Notes: generated from the letters alone by a model not told the origin. 64,000 bases of DNA from Rhizophagus irregularis (GCF_026210795.1 NC_089432.1:3720001-3784000); one strand, 5' to 3'. Shown: positions 23,587 through 35,559, numbered from the stretch's first letter. Numbers and translations: made by a program.

Positions 23587-25149
23587 TTAATAATTCAATA
23601 TTGAGGTTTCGCAATCATTCCAACATTTGTGTAAACAATGTCTAAAATGAATTCTAATATGACGATTAACATGTTCCATTCGACAAAATACTCTAAAACA
23701 AGTATTACATTTATATCTATATACATTCCTATTACCATTTGTTACTAAAAATTTAATAATATAATTTGAATGAATATTATTATTATTTAAAATAAGTTCC
23801 AAAGGTTTTCTTTTCTTTTCTTTCCATAAATCAAAAATTTCTTGATCTAAATTAGAAAAATTCCAACTACCAATTAAATGAATATTATTTAAATAATTAG
23901 AAGAAGATTTTGTAGCTAATAAATATAAAATTGATTTTGCTACCGTCTTATTAAGTGGTATTATAGCATGAATAATAATTTTTCTTAATTTTTTACAAGA
24001 TTTTAATAAATCTTCAAATTCTTTTAAAGGAATACCAGAAATTAACCATATAGGTAAAACTTCAATATTTGGACATATCATTTTAATTGTTTGAAGATAA
24101 GATAAAATTGAAAAAGATGATAAAGAAGTTGAAGATCTTGTTTTAAGTAAAATATTAAGAATTTTAAGAGAACCTTGTGTAGTTTCTATTAAATTAGTGA
24201 AAGTTGATAAATCCTTTTCTCTAACATTTATTAAAGAAAGAATTTCAAGATTTGGTAAAGAAATTTGATTAAAATTTATATTAAAATTTTCATCATCATA
24301 TAAAATACGAAAACAAATTTTTAATTCAATTAAATTAATAAAAGGTGAAATTTTTTGAATAGGTAAATAATCACAACTACAAAGTTCAAGAATTTTTAAA
24401 GATTTTGAAAGATAATTAATAGAATCTTTGTTAAAAGGAAATATTTGTCTTGTATTATGTATAAATTTTAATTCTCTTAAATTTTTTTGTGAAAGAATTA
24501 AATTATTAATATTATTATCATCATTAGAATTTTCTATTGTATTATCTAAACATAATACAATACGATTTAATGTATGAATTTTTTTTGATAATTCAAGAAT
24601 TAAATCTTTTGGATAAGATGAAAAAATTTTTAAAGTAGAAATTGTTGAAAAGAATTTTTTTGATTCAGGATATAAAAGAAGATTAAAATTTGGCATATCA
24701 AGTGATTTGATTTTTAAACATCTTTTCATAAAAAATGTCCAAAATTGTTTATTAATTTTTTGTTCAATTTGTTCATTATTATTATCTTCAAATATATTTT
24801 TGGTTAAATTATTAATTGCTCCTGCTGAAATTACTTGAATATATAATATATAATCAAATAATGGTTGTTGTTGTAATAAATAATTTTGTTTATGATTTTT
24901 TAAAAGAATTGGAAATTGTTTGATTTCTTGTGAAAAACATTTTGATATCGTTCTTCCAATAAAATTCCAGTACATTTGTTCTCTTAAATTAACACTTTCC
25001 AAATTAATATTTATCCATGGATCTCTCCATAATATTGGTACAATAAATCGAAAAAATAATCTGTTTGTAAGTAAACATGAATATAATGATTTTTTATCAT
25101 TTGAAAGATATTCCAAGATTTCTCTAATACAATCTTCTGTAAGTGACAT
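23587..25149 (-). CDS. F-box protein with C-terminal C2H2 zinc finger, 520 aa
   Basis: Single exon. The N-terminus is an F-box (LTEDCIREILEYLSNDKKSL, VPILWRDPW) like that of the paralogue at 12314-13849, followed by the same irregular leucine-rich blocks (NLRELKFI, SLKILELCSC, NLIELKIC, NLEILSLINV, GSLKILNI). After the shared RKPLELILNNN segment the protein departs from the paralogue and ends in a textbook C2H2 finger: YKC481NTC484, F488, V494, H497 and H501, with CX2C, X12 and HX3H spacing. More Cys and His follow (FRHCLHKCWNDC) and could form a second metal site. Known function of the parts: the F-box binds Skp1 and the finger binds nucleic acid or protein. The combination suggests an SCF adaptor directed to chromatin or a zinc-finger partner (inference). 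The start ATG lies just downstream of a 50-nt A/T homopolymer. Confidence 0.85.
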   Translation of the reverse strand: MSLTEDCIREILEYLSNDKKSLYSCLLTNRLFFRFIVPILWRDPWININLESVNLREQMYWNFIGRTISKCFSQEIKQFPILLKNHKQNYLLQQQPLFDYILYIQVISAGAINNLTKNIFEDNNNEQIEQKINKQFWTFFMKRCLKIKSLDMPNFNLLLYPESKKFFSTISTLKIFSSYPKDLILELSKKIHTLNRIVLCLDNTIENSNDDNNINNLILSQKNLRELKFIHNTRQIFPFNKDSINYLSKSLKILELCSCDYLPIQKISPFINLIELKICFRILYDDENFNINFNQISLPNLEILSLINVREKDLSTFTNLIETTQGSLKILNILLKTRSSTSLSSFSILSYLQTIKMICPNIEVLPIWLISGIPLKEFEDLLKSCKKLRKIIIHAIIPLNKTVAKSILYLLATKSSSNYLNNIHLIGSWNFSNLDQEIFDLWKEKKRKPLELILNNNNIHSNYIIKFLVTNGNRNVYRYKCNTCFRVFCRMEHVNRHIRIHFRHCLHKCWNDCETSILNY

Positions 25150-25183
25150 TCTTCTAATTTTGTTTATTTCTTTTAAGATGATG

Positions 25184-25233
<50 letters not shown>
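25184..25233. repeat. 50-nt A homopolymer
   Basis: Fifty consecutive A on the plus strand (poly-T in the sense of the F-box gene), 34 bp upstream of that gene's start codon. A further A run follows at 25246-25260. It may act as a nucleosome-free promoter tract. Its exact length is likely uncertain in any assembly. Confidence 0.85.
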
Positions 25234-25236
<3 letters not shown>

Positions 25237-25260
25237 TATTTGTTGGAAAAAAAAAAAAAA

Positions 25261-26282
25261 CGAAGAAACGAACGTTTATTTATAGATTACAGATCTTATC
25301 CGTATTACGCGCGATGTAATTTATATCACATTGTGCAATCGGATCATATTTCTTTATTTGATCATTCCGTGATAATCTTAAATTAAAAAATAATATGGGC
25401 TTTTTTTATAGTGTTTTTTTTTTTTTGGTTTGTACCCTAATTTCGCCGAAATTTGATCTACCTTATCTTCCCTTTATAAAATCACCTGTATATATATTTT
25501 GAATAAGATGCTAAATTAGAAAAAATAAAATTCCATCGGTAAAAACGAATAATAATTGATTATTTAATTTTAAAATCAATTTAGATGTTATTATTCATCC
25601 CGAAATTATATAATAATAATATTTTTAATTTTGTATAAGACGAAAATTTGTTAAATTAAATGTTTGTAAATCAGAAAAAGAAAATTCATAATTTGAAAAA
25701 CAGAATCCAGAATTTCAATAATTTAGAATAATTAGTACATTATTTACATTATTTAAGTATATTATTTTTGAGGGGAATGAGATGTAATAGGTGAAAGAGG
25801 TGAACCAGTTTTAACGGTTTTTGTTCATCAGCTGATTTTGGATTTTAATTTAATTTGATTTAAAACCAAAAACGTTTTAAAATCAAAAAAAAAAAACGTA
25901 TAAAATCAAAAACGTATAAAACCCAAAAATGTAATTAATTTAATTTGGAAGTTCTTAGTTCTTACTTCTTAGTTTATTACAATGACTGGCCAAATACAAT
26001 TAACCGGAATATAAAGTGATAATTCACAAAAATGTCATTATAATTAAACGAATAGGAGAATAGCGTCATTCATACTGTAATATCGTTTTTCGTATGTCAA
26101 TATAGTAATACCCCACACATATTTACTATTTCGGTTAGTTCGATTTAAATCCATTCTCCACAAGTTTGTACTACATGATCATCTAACAAAAAAAGTGTTC
26201 TCCTCATCAAATTTCACAAGTTAGGTAAATTACTGAATATTCATTTCTTCTTATTTAGTAGACCTTATCTTTTTGATTATTA

Positions 26283-26321
<39 letters not shown>

Positions 26322-29300
26322 TATTTTGTTGTTGGTTTTAAAACAATCTTTGTAAAACTTTTGTATACGATGAGGATTTTCGGAGAGATTTCCCCCCTTT
26401 TTTAATATACATTTTTAATAATTATATTCTCTTTGTTGAAAATCTTAAACAAGCAAATTATATTCTTTTGAAATGGAATACAAGAGTAACAAGACCCTGT
26501 GAGAGGTGAGAGAAATTGTTTGCCAAAAACTCTATGGCGGTTTTTATTGCTTTTTTTTACAATATATGTTAAGTAATTTTTTTTTTTTTTTAAAAAAAAA
26601 AATTCTGCTCAAGTGTTAGAGTAATTAGAATTCACAAGAGTTGGAATTAATAAGATCATTCAAAATTTATTCATTGCATTATAAAAATATTAGCGATCAA
26701 ATTTTAAAAATTGTTGGAAACGCATTTATTTTTAGGATTTCAATTAATGCGATTTTTAATTCATTGAATAGGTAGGTCTTGTTCAGTTGTTCTCCGTTTT
26801 CAATTAACTATATTGTACGTAGAGTTATTACGCCTTTGATTTTCTGATTTTTTTTTTTAAAATTAATTACAGATTCTGCATTGTGCATTGTTGTTTTTTT
26901 GGGTACAGGCACCTTATTACGCAGATCCGTTGACCTATACGTTGCGGGAAATTATAAAAATAGGGTTACAATGTGTTATATTAAGTTATAGTTGTGTTAA
27001 ATTAAAGTTATAGTTGAATCCACCTCCAAAATCATAGAAAAAAAGAATTTAGAAGGTATTATACCATTTACCATCATGAATCATCTACCTATTCTGTCCT
27101 TCTACCTTCAATTATCCCTCCATCAAATTATAGTCATCCTACTTTATAACGAATCTTTGATGATATAAACAAATTCTTTGTTATAAAAGTATAACGAGTT
27201 TGGGTTATTTTAACTATCAGGCGAGCTTTGCGAGTTAACTGTAAGAATAATCAAGTATGATAGAACAAATATAGAACAAATATGCGATCAAATATGCGAT
27301 CAAAAAATTTTAATGTTAATTTTTTTAATCACTAGACTTATATATAATCAGGATGATAAAATGCTTATTAACAAAAGGAGATGATTCATCAAAAAAAAAA
27401 AGTCTTTCTAGAGGATATAGTTTGTAATGTTTGTAATAAAAAATTAATTCTCAAGAATTCTTAAAAAAAATTTACATCAAAGGCCAAATTTGAAAAAAAA
27501 AATATATTTTATCATAACCATCAAGAATCTATAATTCTATTTTTATAAATTTTAACTTTCAGATTTTTCTTTTAATGCAATTTTGATTTAGTTTAGAAAA
27601 ATTAATGATTTATTCAAATAAAAATTGACATTTAAGAAGAATGTTCCGTTCATTATATTTCCCTCATGTATCCAAATTCCAAAATGGAATTATACTGCCT
27701 AGTATATCATTCAAATTATCTATAAATAATCAATTTGATATCCCCCCCTTTTTAACCTTATTGAAAATGTATACCATAAAATATTTCTTTCTCATGATCC
27801 AAAAATATAACTCCTTAAAACATCCCTTACACCCTTACCCAAAAAAGACTAAATGAACATTAATTTTAATTTAAAAAATCTACTTAAAATAACTTAAATT
27901 TATTTATCTTTTTTATCATTGCAAATATCTCAAGATCAAAAAATAAATAATTGATTACTCTATGATAATATATGATAAACCATATTCATATATTTATTAT
28001 GTAATTGAGCATATGATTTAACATCACGCATAATTGTATATCCTTCAATTCATTGGATCAATTTAATTTATTGAAATAAAATATAATCATTGTATTTACA
28101 ACATAAAGGGTAGAATAATAATGAGATTTGAGAGTATAAAATTAGGAATGTAAAGAATGTTAGAGATATTGAGAGTATTAACTATACCAAATCATCATCT
28201 CCGTGATATGATGGTATAAACCTTGATACTATACATGTCACTCTTAATTGAAATTGTAATTTCCTCGCTTTGTTATGATCGCAAATCAATTACCCCTTTT
28301 GCGAGTAATTTGATCAGCGATCAAGTTCCGTTGTTTAATAGCCTGGGAATAACAGTAAACACATCAATTAGCCTATCAGCTATATCATGCCCATCAAATA
28401 TTTTCAACAATTCGGTAAAAATAAATGTATTTCGAAATTATACTAACCAATGACATTCTCGTACGACAGGTAAATATATAATTGCTATAAAAAAAATAAA
28501 TAAATAAATAAAAAATAATTTCAAAAATGATTAATTAACTTGAAATAAGATTCATTAATCAGTTCAGAAATCAGAACAAGATTAATGATTAAATATACCT
28601 ATATTAGATTCTAAACTTTAAGTATGCGTCACACGTAAAGCTTCTCATCCCGAATACGGAAATCGTATAGACCACATCCTTATACAAATTCTATAAACTA
28701 CCCCTTATTATCCCAGACATTCAAATCAAATCTTTGATATAAATAAAAAAATGGCGTGCATGTAGTTCCGTAGAATAACTGCACATTGATTACGTAACGG
28801 AAACTATTCAAGAAGGAAATATTAGAATATAAGTTGTTACTTGTTAGTCCCTCCTTAACAACCATTAATTTTTCTGTAAATCATACCATTGATAGCGCAG
28901 CAGTTTTAGTTATTAAAGTTAAATGATGTCACGATTCGCTTTTCGTTGCATGAGAATTTCACAAACGCTTTTGTTGTTTGCCTTAGTGATCCATCAATTC
29001 TTTAGTTGCGGTCCTATGGAAATGTCGAGTTTTTACCGGTAAAATAGACGAAATGTACTGTATAGTTTCGTTTTCACTGCCAATTTTAGTTGGGTGTCTT
29101 ATCACCCAAATTTGTATTTGGAATTTCCCACAACTTAGATTGCTAAAACGAACGATAATGTAAGCATAATGTAAGCTATTATCCCATTGCGTGAACTACT
29201 ATTAAAGAAACTTTGTGTGTGCGAACAATTCTTACCTGGGTAAAACTAGTTCCCGTGATACAACACCTATTTCAAAAATCACGATATGATTAATGAGGTA

Positions 29301-30083
29301 GTGTTGGACCTAATGTAATGTACCAATAGTCACTGAAATTTTCTTTGATCAAATCAAGGAAATCATGCTTTTTTCACGTTGGTTTTCTTTCATAAATAAT
29401 TAGATAATCATCGTATAATAATTTTTTCTTTCTTTCTTTTTTTTTTTAAAGAAAAAGCTTTTGGTAAAATCTGCATAGAAAGTTCCCGAACTAGAGCATG
29501 AGATAGGTAGATCATAAATAGTATTTTCTGATTTAAGATGAGATGATAAAGCCATTTCTCCATATAGAGTAATCTATTGATAAGAATTATGTAACTATAA
29601 TTATGCAAAAAACACGAATGATATACCTCGATTTGTGTGAGAAAATAAAGCACTAAACCAAATTCATTATGTTTCCTTTTAATTTTTTTTTCAAATGAAT
29701 TCTTTATCAGGAAGACCATCAATGAATTATAATTAATTTTTGTAATTATTTATGATTATTTATGATTATTTATGATTCAATTGATGGAATATTTCTTATC
29801 AAAACTTCATCTTAGATTAGATTGATTCTACCAAAATATGTTATTTTCAGAATTAGGGTTCGTGAGAGCTTTGCATTTTTTGTAAAATTTTTTTTTTTTT
29901 TAAAAGTATGTTGCCGATCAATATGTATAACGTGATGATTATGTATTCAAACTTGGTGCGTATAATATGCAGCCTGCCGGTATGTGCTTTTTTGAGATTT
30001 TTTCTCTTTTATTCTAGATATTTTCTGTAACTTCTTACGTAAATTATTAATACGTGATATATATATATATATATACATAAACT
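25261..30083. other. 4.8-kb spacer without a supported gene
   Basis: AT-rich. It contains an ATT trinucleotide repeat (about 26282-26321), A/T runs and short random open frames (27641-27856, 28223-28453, 29408-29722) with no domain features. A triple 10-bp repeat (TTATTTATGA) is at about 29748-29777. The T-rich segment and TA dinucleotide run at 30058-30073 just precede the start of the next gene. Confidence 0.5.
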
Positions 30084-31094
30084 ATGTTTCACGAGTGGGT
30101 TAATGAAAAGAATATTAAATGTTTTGACATTAACGAATTTCACAATGATAAAGAACTTGGTGACGGGAATCTTGGAAAGGCTTATTATGCAAATAAAAAT
30201 TCGGGGACCAGATCTTATATGTTAAAATGTGTTAATACTAATGATATTATCGTCAAAGATCTTATTAAAGATGTAATTATGTTTAATATGTATTATAATA
30301 TTTTAAAAAAAATAAACTAAAATTCTAAAATTTATTTATTTTTTTTTTAGCTTGAAACAAGACGTAAATTTAATGCCCATATAAACGTCTTAAAGTTTTA
30401 TGGAGTTGTAAATTTTGAACCAGGTATAAACCGAAATAATTATCTTAAAAAAAAAGTTTCTTTTTTGTAAAAAATATGATTATATATATTTATTTTTTTA
30501 TTCTTTCTTTCTTTTGATCAGAAAATGAACGTTGTTATTTGGTGATGGAATATGCTGACAGTGGTACCCTTCGCCAATATCTGAAAGCAAAATTTGAAGG
30601 ATTAACTTGGGAAGATAAACACCATTTAGCGATTCAATTAGTTTCCGTCGTATCAGACTTACATGATGAAGAAATTGTGCATGGTTATTTGGTAATTTAA
30701 AACTAATATTATTATTTATAGTGAAAAAAATAATTTATATTTTTACTATTTATTAACTTTTTTTATAATAGAATCCCAACACTATATTGGTTCATCAGAA
30801 TACGGTGAAACTAAAGTTTTTTAATAAGGTGAATAAAAAAATCAAAGAATTTCAACCTGATTCCTCCATTTTCCCTTACACGGATCCCAAGATGTTTAAA
30901 GTAAATGTAACATCTCAACTTGATAAGAAGAGTGATGTGTATAGTGTTGGAGTTCTATTATGGGAAATATCAAGTGGGAAACCACCATTCGGTGATGATT
31001 GTTCCGTTGAATTGGTCATACAAATAATAAGTGGTGTTAGAGAAGAAGTAATACCTAATACTCCCACTTATTACTCTGAACTTTATACCGGTAA

Positions 31095-31126
<32 letters not shown>

Positions 31127-31268
31127 TTTTATTCTTATATTTAATTTTTACTAATGATATATATTTATTTATTTACTGTATTTAGAATGTTGGGACGATG
31201 AACCAGATAAACGACCTTCCATGAGTGACGTTGCTAAACGAATTTTGATGGGTGGGCGACAGAGCTAA
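30084..31268 (+). CDS. Predicted pseudokinase of the TKL family, five exons, 277 aa
   Basis: Exons 30084-30272, 30351-30423, 30522-30691, 30772-31090 and 31186-31268. Junctions are GT/AG, with phases 0, 1, 0 and 1 and the same 73-nt exon 2 as the kinase at 21085. ATP-side features are kept: glycine loop GDGNLG (26-31) and lysine K48 (YMLK). Catalytic features are gone: HRDL is HGYL (Asp to Tyr143), the metal-binding Asn is Thr148, and DFG/DLG is FFN (Asp to Phe160). The fold-level motifs SDVYSVGVLLWEISSGKPPF and ECWDDEPDKRP are intact, and no stop or frameshift interrupts any exon. The protein should fold as a kinase but not phosphorylate. It lacks the Sel1 tail of its paralogue. Either it is a regulatory pseudokinase or a copy that lost its catalytic residues before its reading frame. 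Confidence 0.8.
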
Positions 31269-32851
31269 TTAATAGAATTATAACCTTTTAATAATGCTTT
31301 AGATGATATATTGTGATGTATATATAATGTACAGTTAAATTTAATAAATAAAAATCAAATTGTTAAATAATGAATATTCCGTATGTAAGATTCATCAATT
31401 AATATTATAATAAAATAAAACATATCGACATTAAGAAAGCGTTGATAATTATCCATAATCCATGAAGAAATTTCCAGTTTATAAGAAGAGAATTGTTTTA
31501 TCTTTATTAAGCCGTTCTATTATGCATCTCGGTAAATATTGGGATTCTTGGAGTTTGTCACGTGATTTTTAAGATCAAATCGGACGATAGTAGTTTGAAG
31601 TAGGTTTCTTTATTATGCCAAATTGCCAATAAATATTCCAATTATTATTTTATTACCATGATCATGTCATCATGACTTTTTTTTTCGTGAGAATATTGAA
31701 TACCTGGTTTTAAGTGTTTAATTAAAAATATTTTTTTTTTCTAAAAAAAAAATATTTTTAAAAAAGTATCTTCTGGAGATGGCAACATATCGTTAAAGTA
31801 AAATATGCTATGACTAGTCTATATATAACTTGTAAATATAATAAATATAATGGAATTTAAAACTTATATTACAATTTGTATTGTTAGTTTTTTTATGAAT
31901 TTATACGACTATTAAAGACAATCTTAAATATCTCTCGTTTATATTAATTACATTAGTTGTCGCTTATAAATAAACTGACCTCTATGTTAAATAATCAAAA
32001 TTTATGATTATTCTAACAAGATAATATATGATTCGAATATCATGATTTATTTCGCTGTGGTTATTCGGTTATTCCGGTCAATATATACATGGTTTAATAT
32101 AATATAAATAATATTAGATAATTTTTTTTTACTAAAAGTTAAAAGTCGTTGTTTATATCCCTAAAGAATTATTAAAGCCGTGATGGTGATTTGAAGTAGT
32201 GATTTCGTCATAAAAAAATTATCAAAAAATAAGTTCCACGATAAATACACATATATACTTTGATTTAAAGAATTTGGAAGATTTTTTTTGTTTGTTTCGA
32301 AACTTTTATACCAAATTAAAAATTTAAACCAATTATTTTACATTAGTTTGCGTAGATACTTTCGTTTAATTAGAAATGATGTTCAAAGGCATTATGAAGT
32401 TCTTTTTTTTTTAAATGAGGCCAAGCGTGAAATAAAAAAGAACAAAAAAAAAGTGTTTTGTTTAGAGTTTCTTATCGATTATTGAAATTTCGATGTCAGG
32501 AACTTTATAATTTTATAACTATTCATAATCGAAAACATTTATTTCTACAGTGTATATAATACGCCCTGTATAATAATAATATAAGTTAATAATGGATATT
32601 TTTAAATTAATATTTTATCAAAAGGATAAAAAAACAAAGTTAAGGATTGGAAAAATTATGTTTCATGAAAAAATAACAAATACATAGTAAATTTTTAAAC
32701 GATTACGATTATTTAAAATAAATATAAGAATTTTCTCATAAAATTTTTCAGTTTATAAGAAACCATTATAAGTATAATTAAGTCAAAAATCATTTTTTTT
32801 TTCAGAGACAGAAATTTAATATTTTTCGTTAAAAAGAGTTATAGAGTTTCG

Positions 32852-32957
32852 CCGGTTCGACAGATAAGAAGTTTACCCAGCATTTTTGACCTACTGTACA
32901 TTAATTTTTTAATGTAGGTCAAAAAATGTTGGGTAAACTCCCTCTCTGTCGGATAAC
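32852..32957. mobile_element. Foldback element with 30-bp arms
   Basis: The core arms are at 32870-32904 and 32905-32939: AGTTTACCCAGCATTTTTGA against its complement with few mismatches, meeting almost without a loop. Outer arms continue imperfectly (TTCGACAGAT against CTCTGTCGGA). A related AATGTAGGTCAAAAAGTTG fragment is at 18966-18984, so the sequence is dispersed. Confidence 0.6.
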
Positions 32958-34512
32958 GAGGATCACTTGCGGTTCTATTTGCTTAAGGAAGGAATCAGAG
33001 ATTATATTTGTGTGATGTAAAATGATTTCAAATATGGCCATTTCAATTAGTAGTAAATATATACTGTACATTGATATTGTACGAAAATAAATTTGCAAAT
33101 TTGCATCAGAAATTTTTTGATTTTCAGCATCAATAAAATAAATTTTGTACTAAAGTTACCCCATTCTCTTCAACTACCGATAATGGAATGTCACACATTT
33201 ACATTTTGAAGATCTAAAAAACAGATTGACAATTGTTTGTCCCAAAATTGGAATTTGCCCCAGTTCTCGAGTTTGAGTAATTTCCAAAATTGGTTCCGTA
33301 GGACAAAAAACGCCATCATAATACTACAACCATTTACCCCAAAATGATTTGCAGTTCAAAGTTGGGGAAAAAAGTCGAAAAATTAAAATCAATAAAATTT
33401 GAAATTCGCAAAAAAAAAAAAACCAAAAAAAGTTAATATTTTAAATATTTTAATAAAAATGATTTTAATTTTGTATTTACTGTTACGTAATTACCATATA
33501 TCACGAGTCATCGTACCCATGTATAGTATGTATAGTAACCCCCTCTTTTTATGAAAAAAAAAATCTCCATTTTCTTTTGTTATTATTTTTTGGATATCCT
33601 ACAAGTTTTTAAAACCCTTTACACCCCTAAATAAATAGCGTCAATCAACCCCCTAAAATTTGAGATACCCGGGTACTATGGTCCGTGATATACTGTACTT
33701 ACTTTGGGGAAGTCTTGCTTTTTTAAATTTGATTTAATTATATATTTTAATTAAAATTGTGATAAATGAGAGGTAATTAAATACTGTGTATTACAAGGCG
33801 TAAAATTGTGATGATGTGATTGATGTAACAACAGGGTCAAACATCAACTAGAGGTTAAAGTAAAATTTAAAGCGACAATTAACGTCGTTTTACTTCTTAA
33901 GTATAACAGGTTGATATTTTTATTCTCCCTCTCAATATCGTTGACTTTCAGAAGAAATGTTGTATCGGTGGGGCAGGCAGACACTATATTTACATATTCT
34001 ACCAGAATTTTAAAGAATCGTCATTATGCTTGTTGAGATTTATGTCCTATAGATCTATGGAGATTTAGGTATTATTTTTCAACATTGTTTGGCAAAAAGT
34101 AGAAAGATATTTTTTTGATGATTTCAATTAAAATAACTGGTTTTACGTTTGTCATAAAAAATGGATTGCAGTATTAGTAATTTTATAGAATACAAATTTG
34201 TGATATAAAAGATTTTGAAGGAACAACCATTATACTAATTGGAGAATATCATAATGAACTTCTCTCCTAACAACGTAATTGTAAAAGAATATATATATAA
34301 AGTTTTATTTATTTCTTATATGGATAATAATCACATGGATTATCGGGGTACGCTATAGGTTGATTGTAGGATGTAAAAGTTTTCAGTTAGTAGTCGAAAG
34401 AAATAATAGTAATCGAACGACACAATAATAAGATATTTACGGCGTTCGTGTATTATTTTTTTTATGATTATTTGTATTATAGTTTCTTTTAGGAGTAACC
34501 GAGTAAGGTGTA

Positions 34513-34696
34513 CAGTCTAACCTCGATATACCGATATTCGATATACCGATATACTATTAAAAACTTGTTATACCGATAAAATTTTATTTTCCCACTATAT
34601 GTGAGGACATATAAATATCGGTATAACTTTGATATAACGATATTTTCTAAAAATTTCATATATGTCCCGACATATCGTTATATAAAGGTTTGACTG
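34513..34696. mobile_element. 184-bp TA-flanked MITE
   Basis: The ends CAGTCTAACCTCGATATACC and (reverse complement of the right end) CAGTCAAACCTTTATATAAC are inverted repeats. A perfect TA duplication is present on both sides (34511-34512, 34697-34698). The interior is built of repeats of a GATATACCGATAT type. The ends resemble those of Tc1/mariner-like non-autonomous elements. No coding sequence. Confidence 0.75.
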
Positions 34697-35040
34697 TATT
34701 TGTTTAACTAAGTATACAGTATATATATACATATAGTAAAATAGTAAAATTATATGATAATTCTTACCTTCTCGTTGGGATACTTTTATATATTAAATCA
34801 TTTGTATAAATCAAAATTTACTTTATTGTAATTTAAGTTCAAATTTCAAATTTTATAAATTTTATTTATTGTTGCATTGTTGCAATTTAAATTTATACAG
34901 ATAAATGATAAGTAGTTACAAAAATTTTAACAAAATTAAAAAATAAATAAATATAAATAATATAAATATAATATGATAAATTGGGATACATTTAAAACAT
35001 CTAGCATATGATAAGTAAATATTATAAAATTCTTATTAAA

Positions 35041-35559
35041 TTAAAAATCAGGAAATTTTGGACTATCTGTAGGACCGTCTATAGGACCTTTTGGACCATC
35101 TTTTGGGCCGTCTTTGGTACCATCTTTGGGACCATCCTTAGGACCATCTTTGGGACCATCTTTTGGACCATCCTTGGGACCTTTTGGACCATCCATAGGA
35201 CCATCTACAGGACCTTTTGGACCATCCATAGGACCATCTACAGGACCTTTTGGTCCATCTTTTGGACCGTCTTTTGGACCGTCTTTGGGACCATCTTTGG
35301 GACCATCGAATTTCCCAATATCCTTAGGGTCTTCTGAACTATCGGATTCTCCACGTTTAAATTTCTCATGGTCATGTTTTTTTGGCTTCTTGAGAGATTT
35401 ACCATGAGGAGGTGGGGGAATTTTTGGTTTATTCTTATGGTTATGTTCCTCTCTTTTACTAATAATATCGTTTTCAGTTTTATCAATTGGTGTAGTAAAC
35501 GAACTAGTAGCGAGAAAGGCTAAAGTTATAGCCAAAATTAAAGAGAAAGAGAACTTCAT
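35041..35559 (-). CDS. Secreted DGPK-repeat protein, 172 aa
   Basis: The N-terminus is a clear signal peptide ([20 protein letters not shown], cleavage near 22). Two dibasic KR sites follow (35-36 in DIISKREE and 68-69 in KFKRGE), which are candidate Kex2 processing points. The central part is basic and Pro/His-rich. From 85 to 163 the chain is a low-complexity array of DGPK with variants GPVDGPM and GPKGP, ending SPKFPDF. No cysteines, so no disulphide-stabilised fold is expected. It is probably an extended, highly charged extracellular or wall protein, or a candidate effector. The repeats lack KR between units, so it is not a classical Kex2-released repeat peptide precursor. The 12-nt repeat also leaves the opposite strand open, but those frames have no features of a gene. 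Upstream sense-strand TATATATATA lies about 60 bp from the start. Confidence 0.75.
   Translation of the reverse strand: MKFSFSLILAITLAFLATSSFTTPIDKTENDIISKREEHNHKNKPKIPPPPHGKSLKKPKKHDHEKFKRGESDSSEDPKDIGKFDGPKDGPKDGPKDGPKDGPKGPVDGPMDGPKGPVDGPMDGPKGPKDGPKDGPKDGPKDGPKDGTKDGPKDGPKGPIDGPTDSPKFPDF

Larger units (their letters stand above)
31269..35040. other. Spacer with mobile-element remnants
   Basis: No gene seen, apart from the two inverted-repeat elements listed separately. A 65-codon frame at 32288-32485 is basic and without a domain. The last 300 bp is the likely 3' flank of the minus-strand DGPK gene. Confidence 0.5.

Noticed and set aside
24920..25285. 121-codon plus-strand frame ending in a poly-Lys run
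   Set aside because: Antisense to the F-box/zinc-finger gene, with the Lys run coded by the 50-nt A homopolymer.
28923..29042. 39-codon open frame with a signal-peptide-like start (MMSRFAFRCMRISQTLLLFA)
   Set aside because: Too short, no repeats, cysteine pattern or homologue I recognise; a hydrophobic run is easy to get in T-rich DNA.
32840..32870. GGTTCGA motif considered as a tRNA T-arm
   Set aside because: No A-box, anticodon stem or acceptor pairing nearby; it is part of the foldback element's outer arm.
35008..35407. Two long plus-strand frames (Trp/Thr/Phe-rich and Gly/Pro/Ser-rich) opposite the DGPK gene
   Set aside because: They are mirror products of the 12-nt repeat; the minus strand has the signal peptide, sensible start and processing sites.
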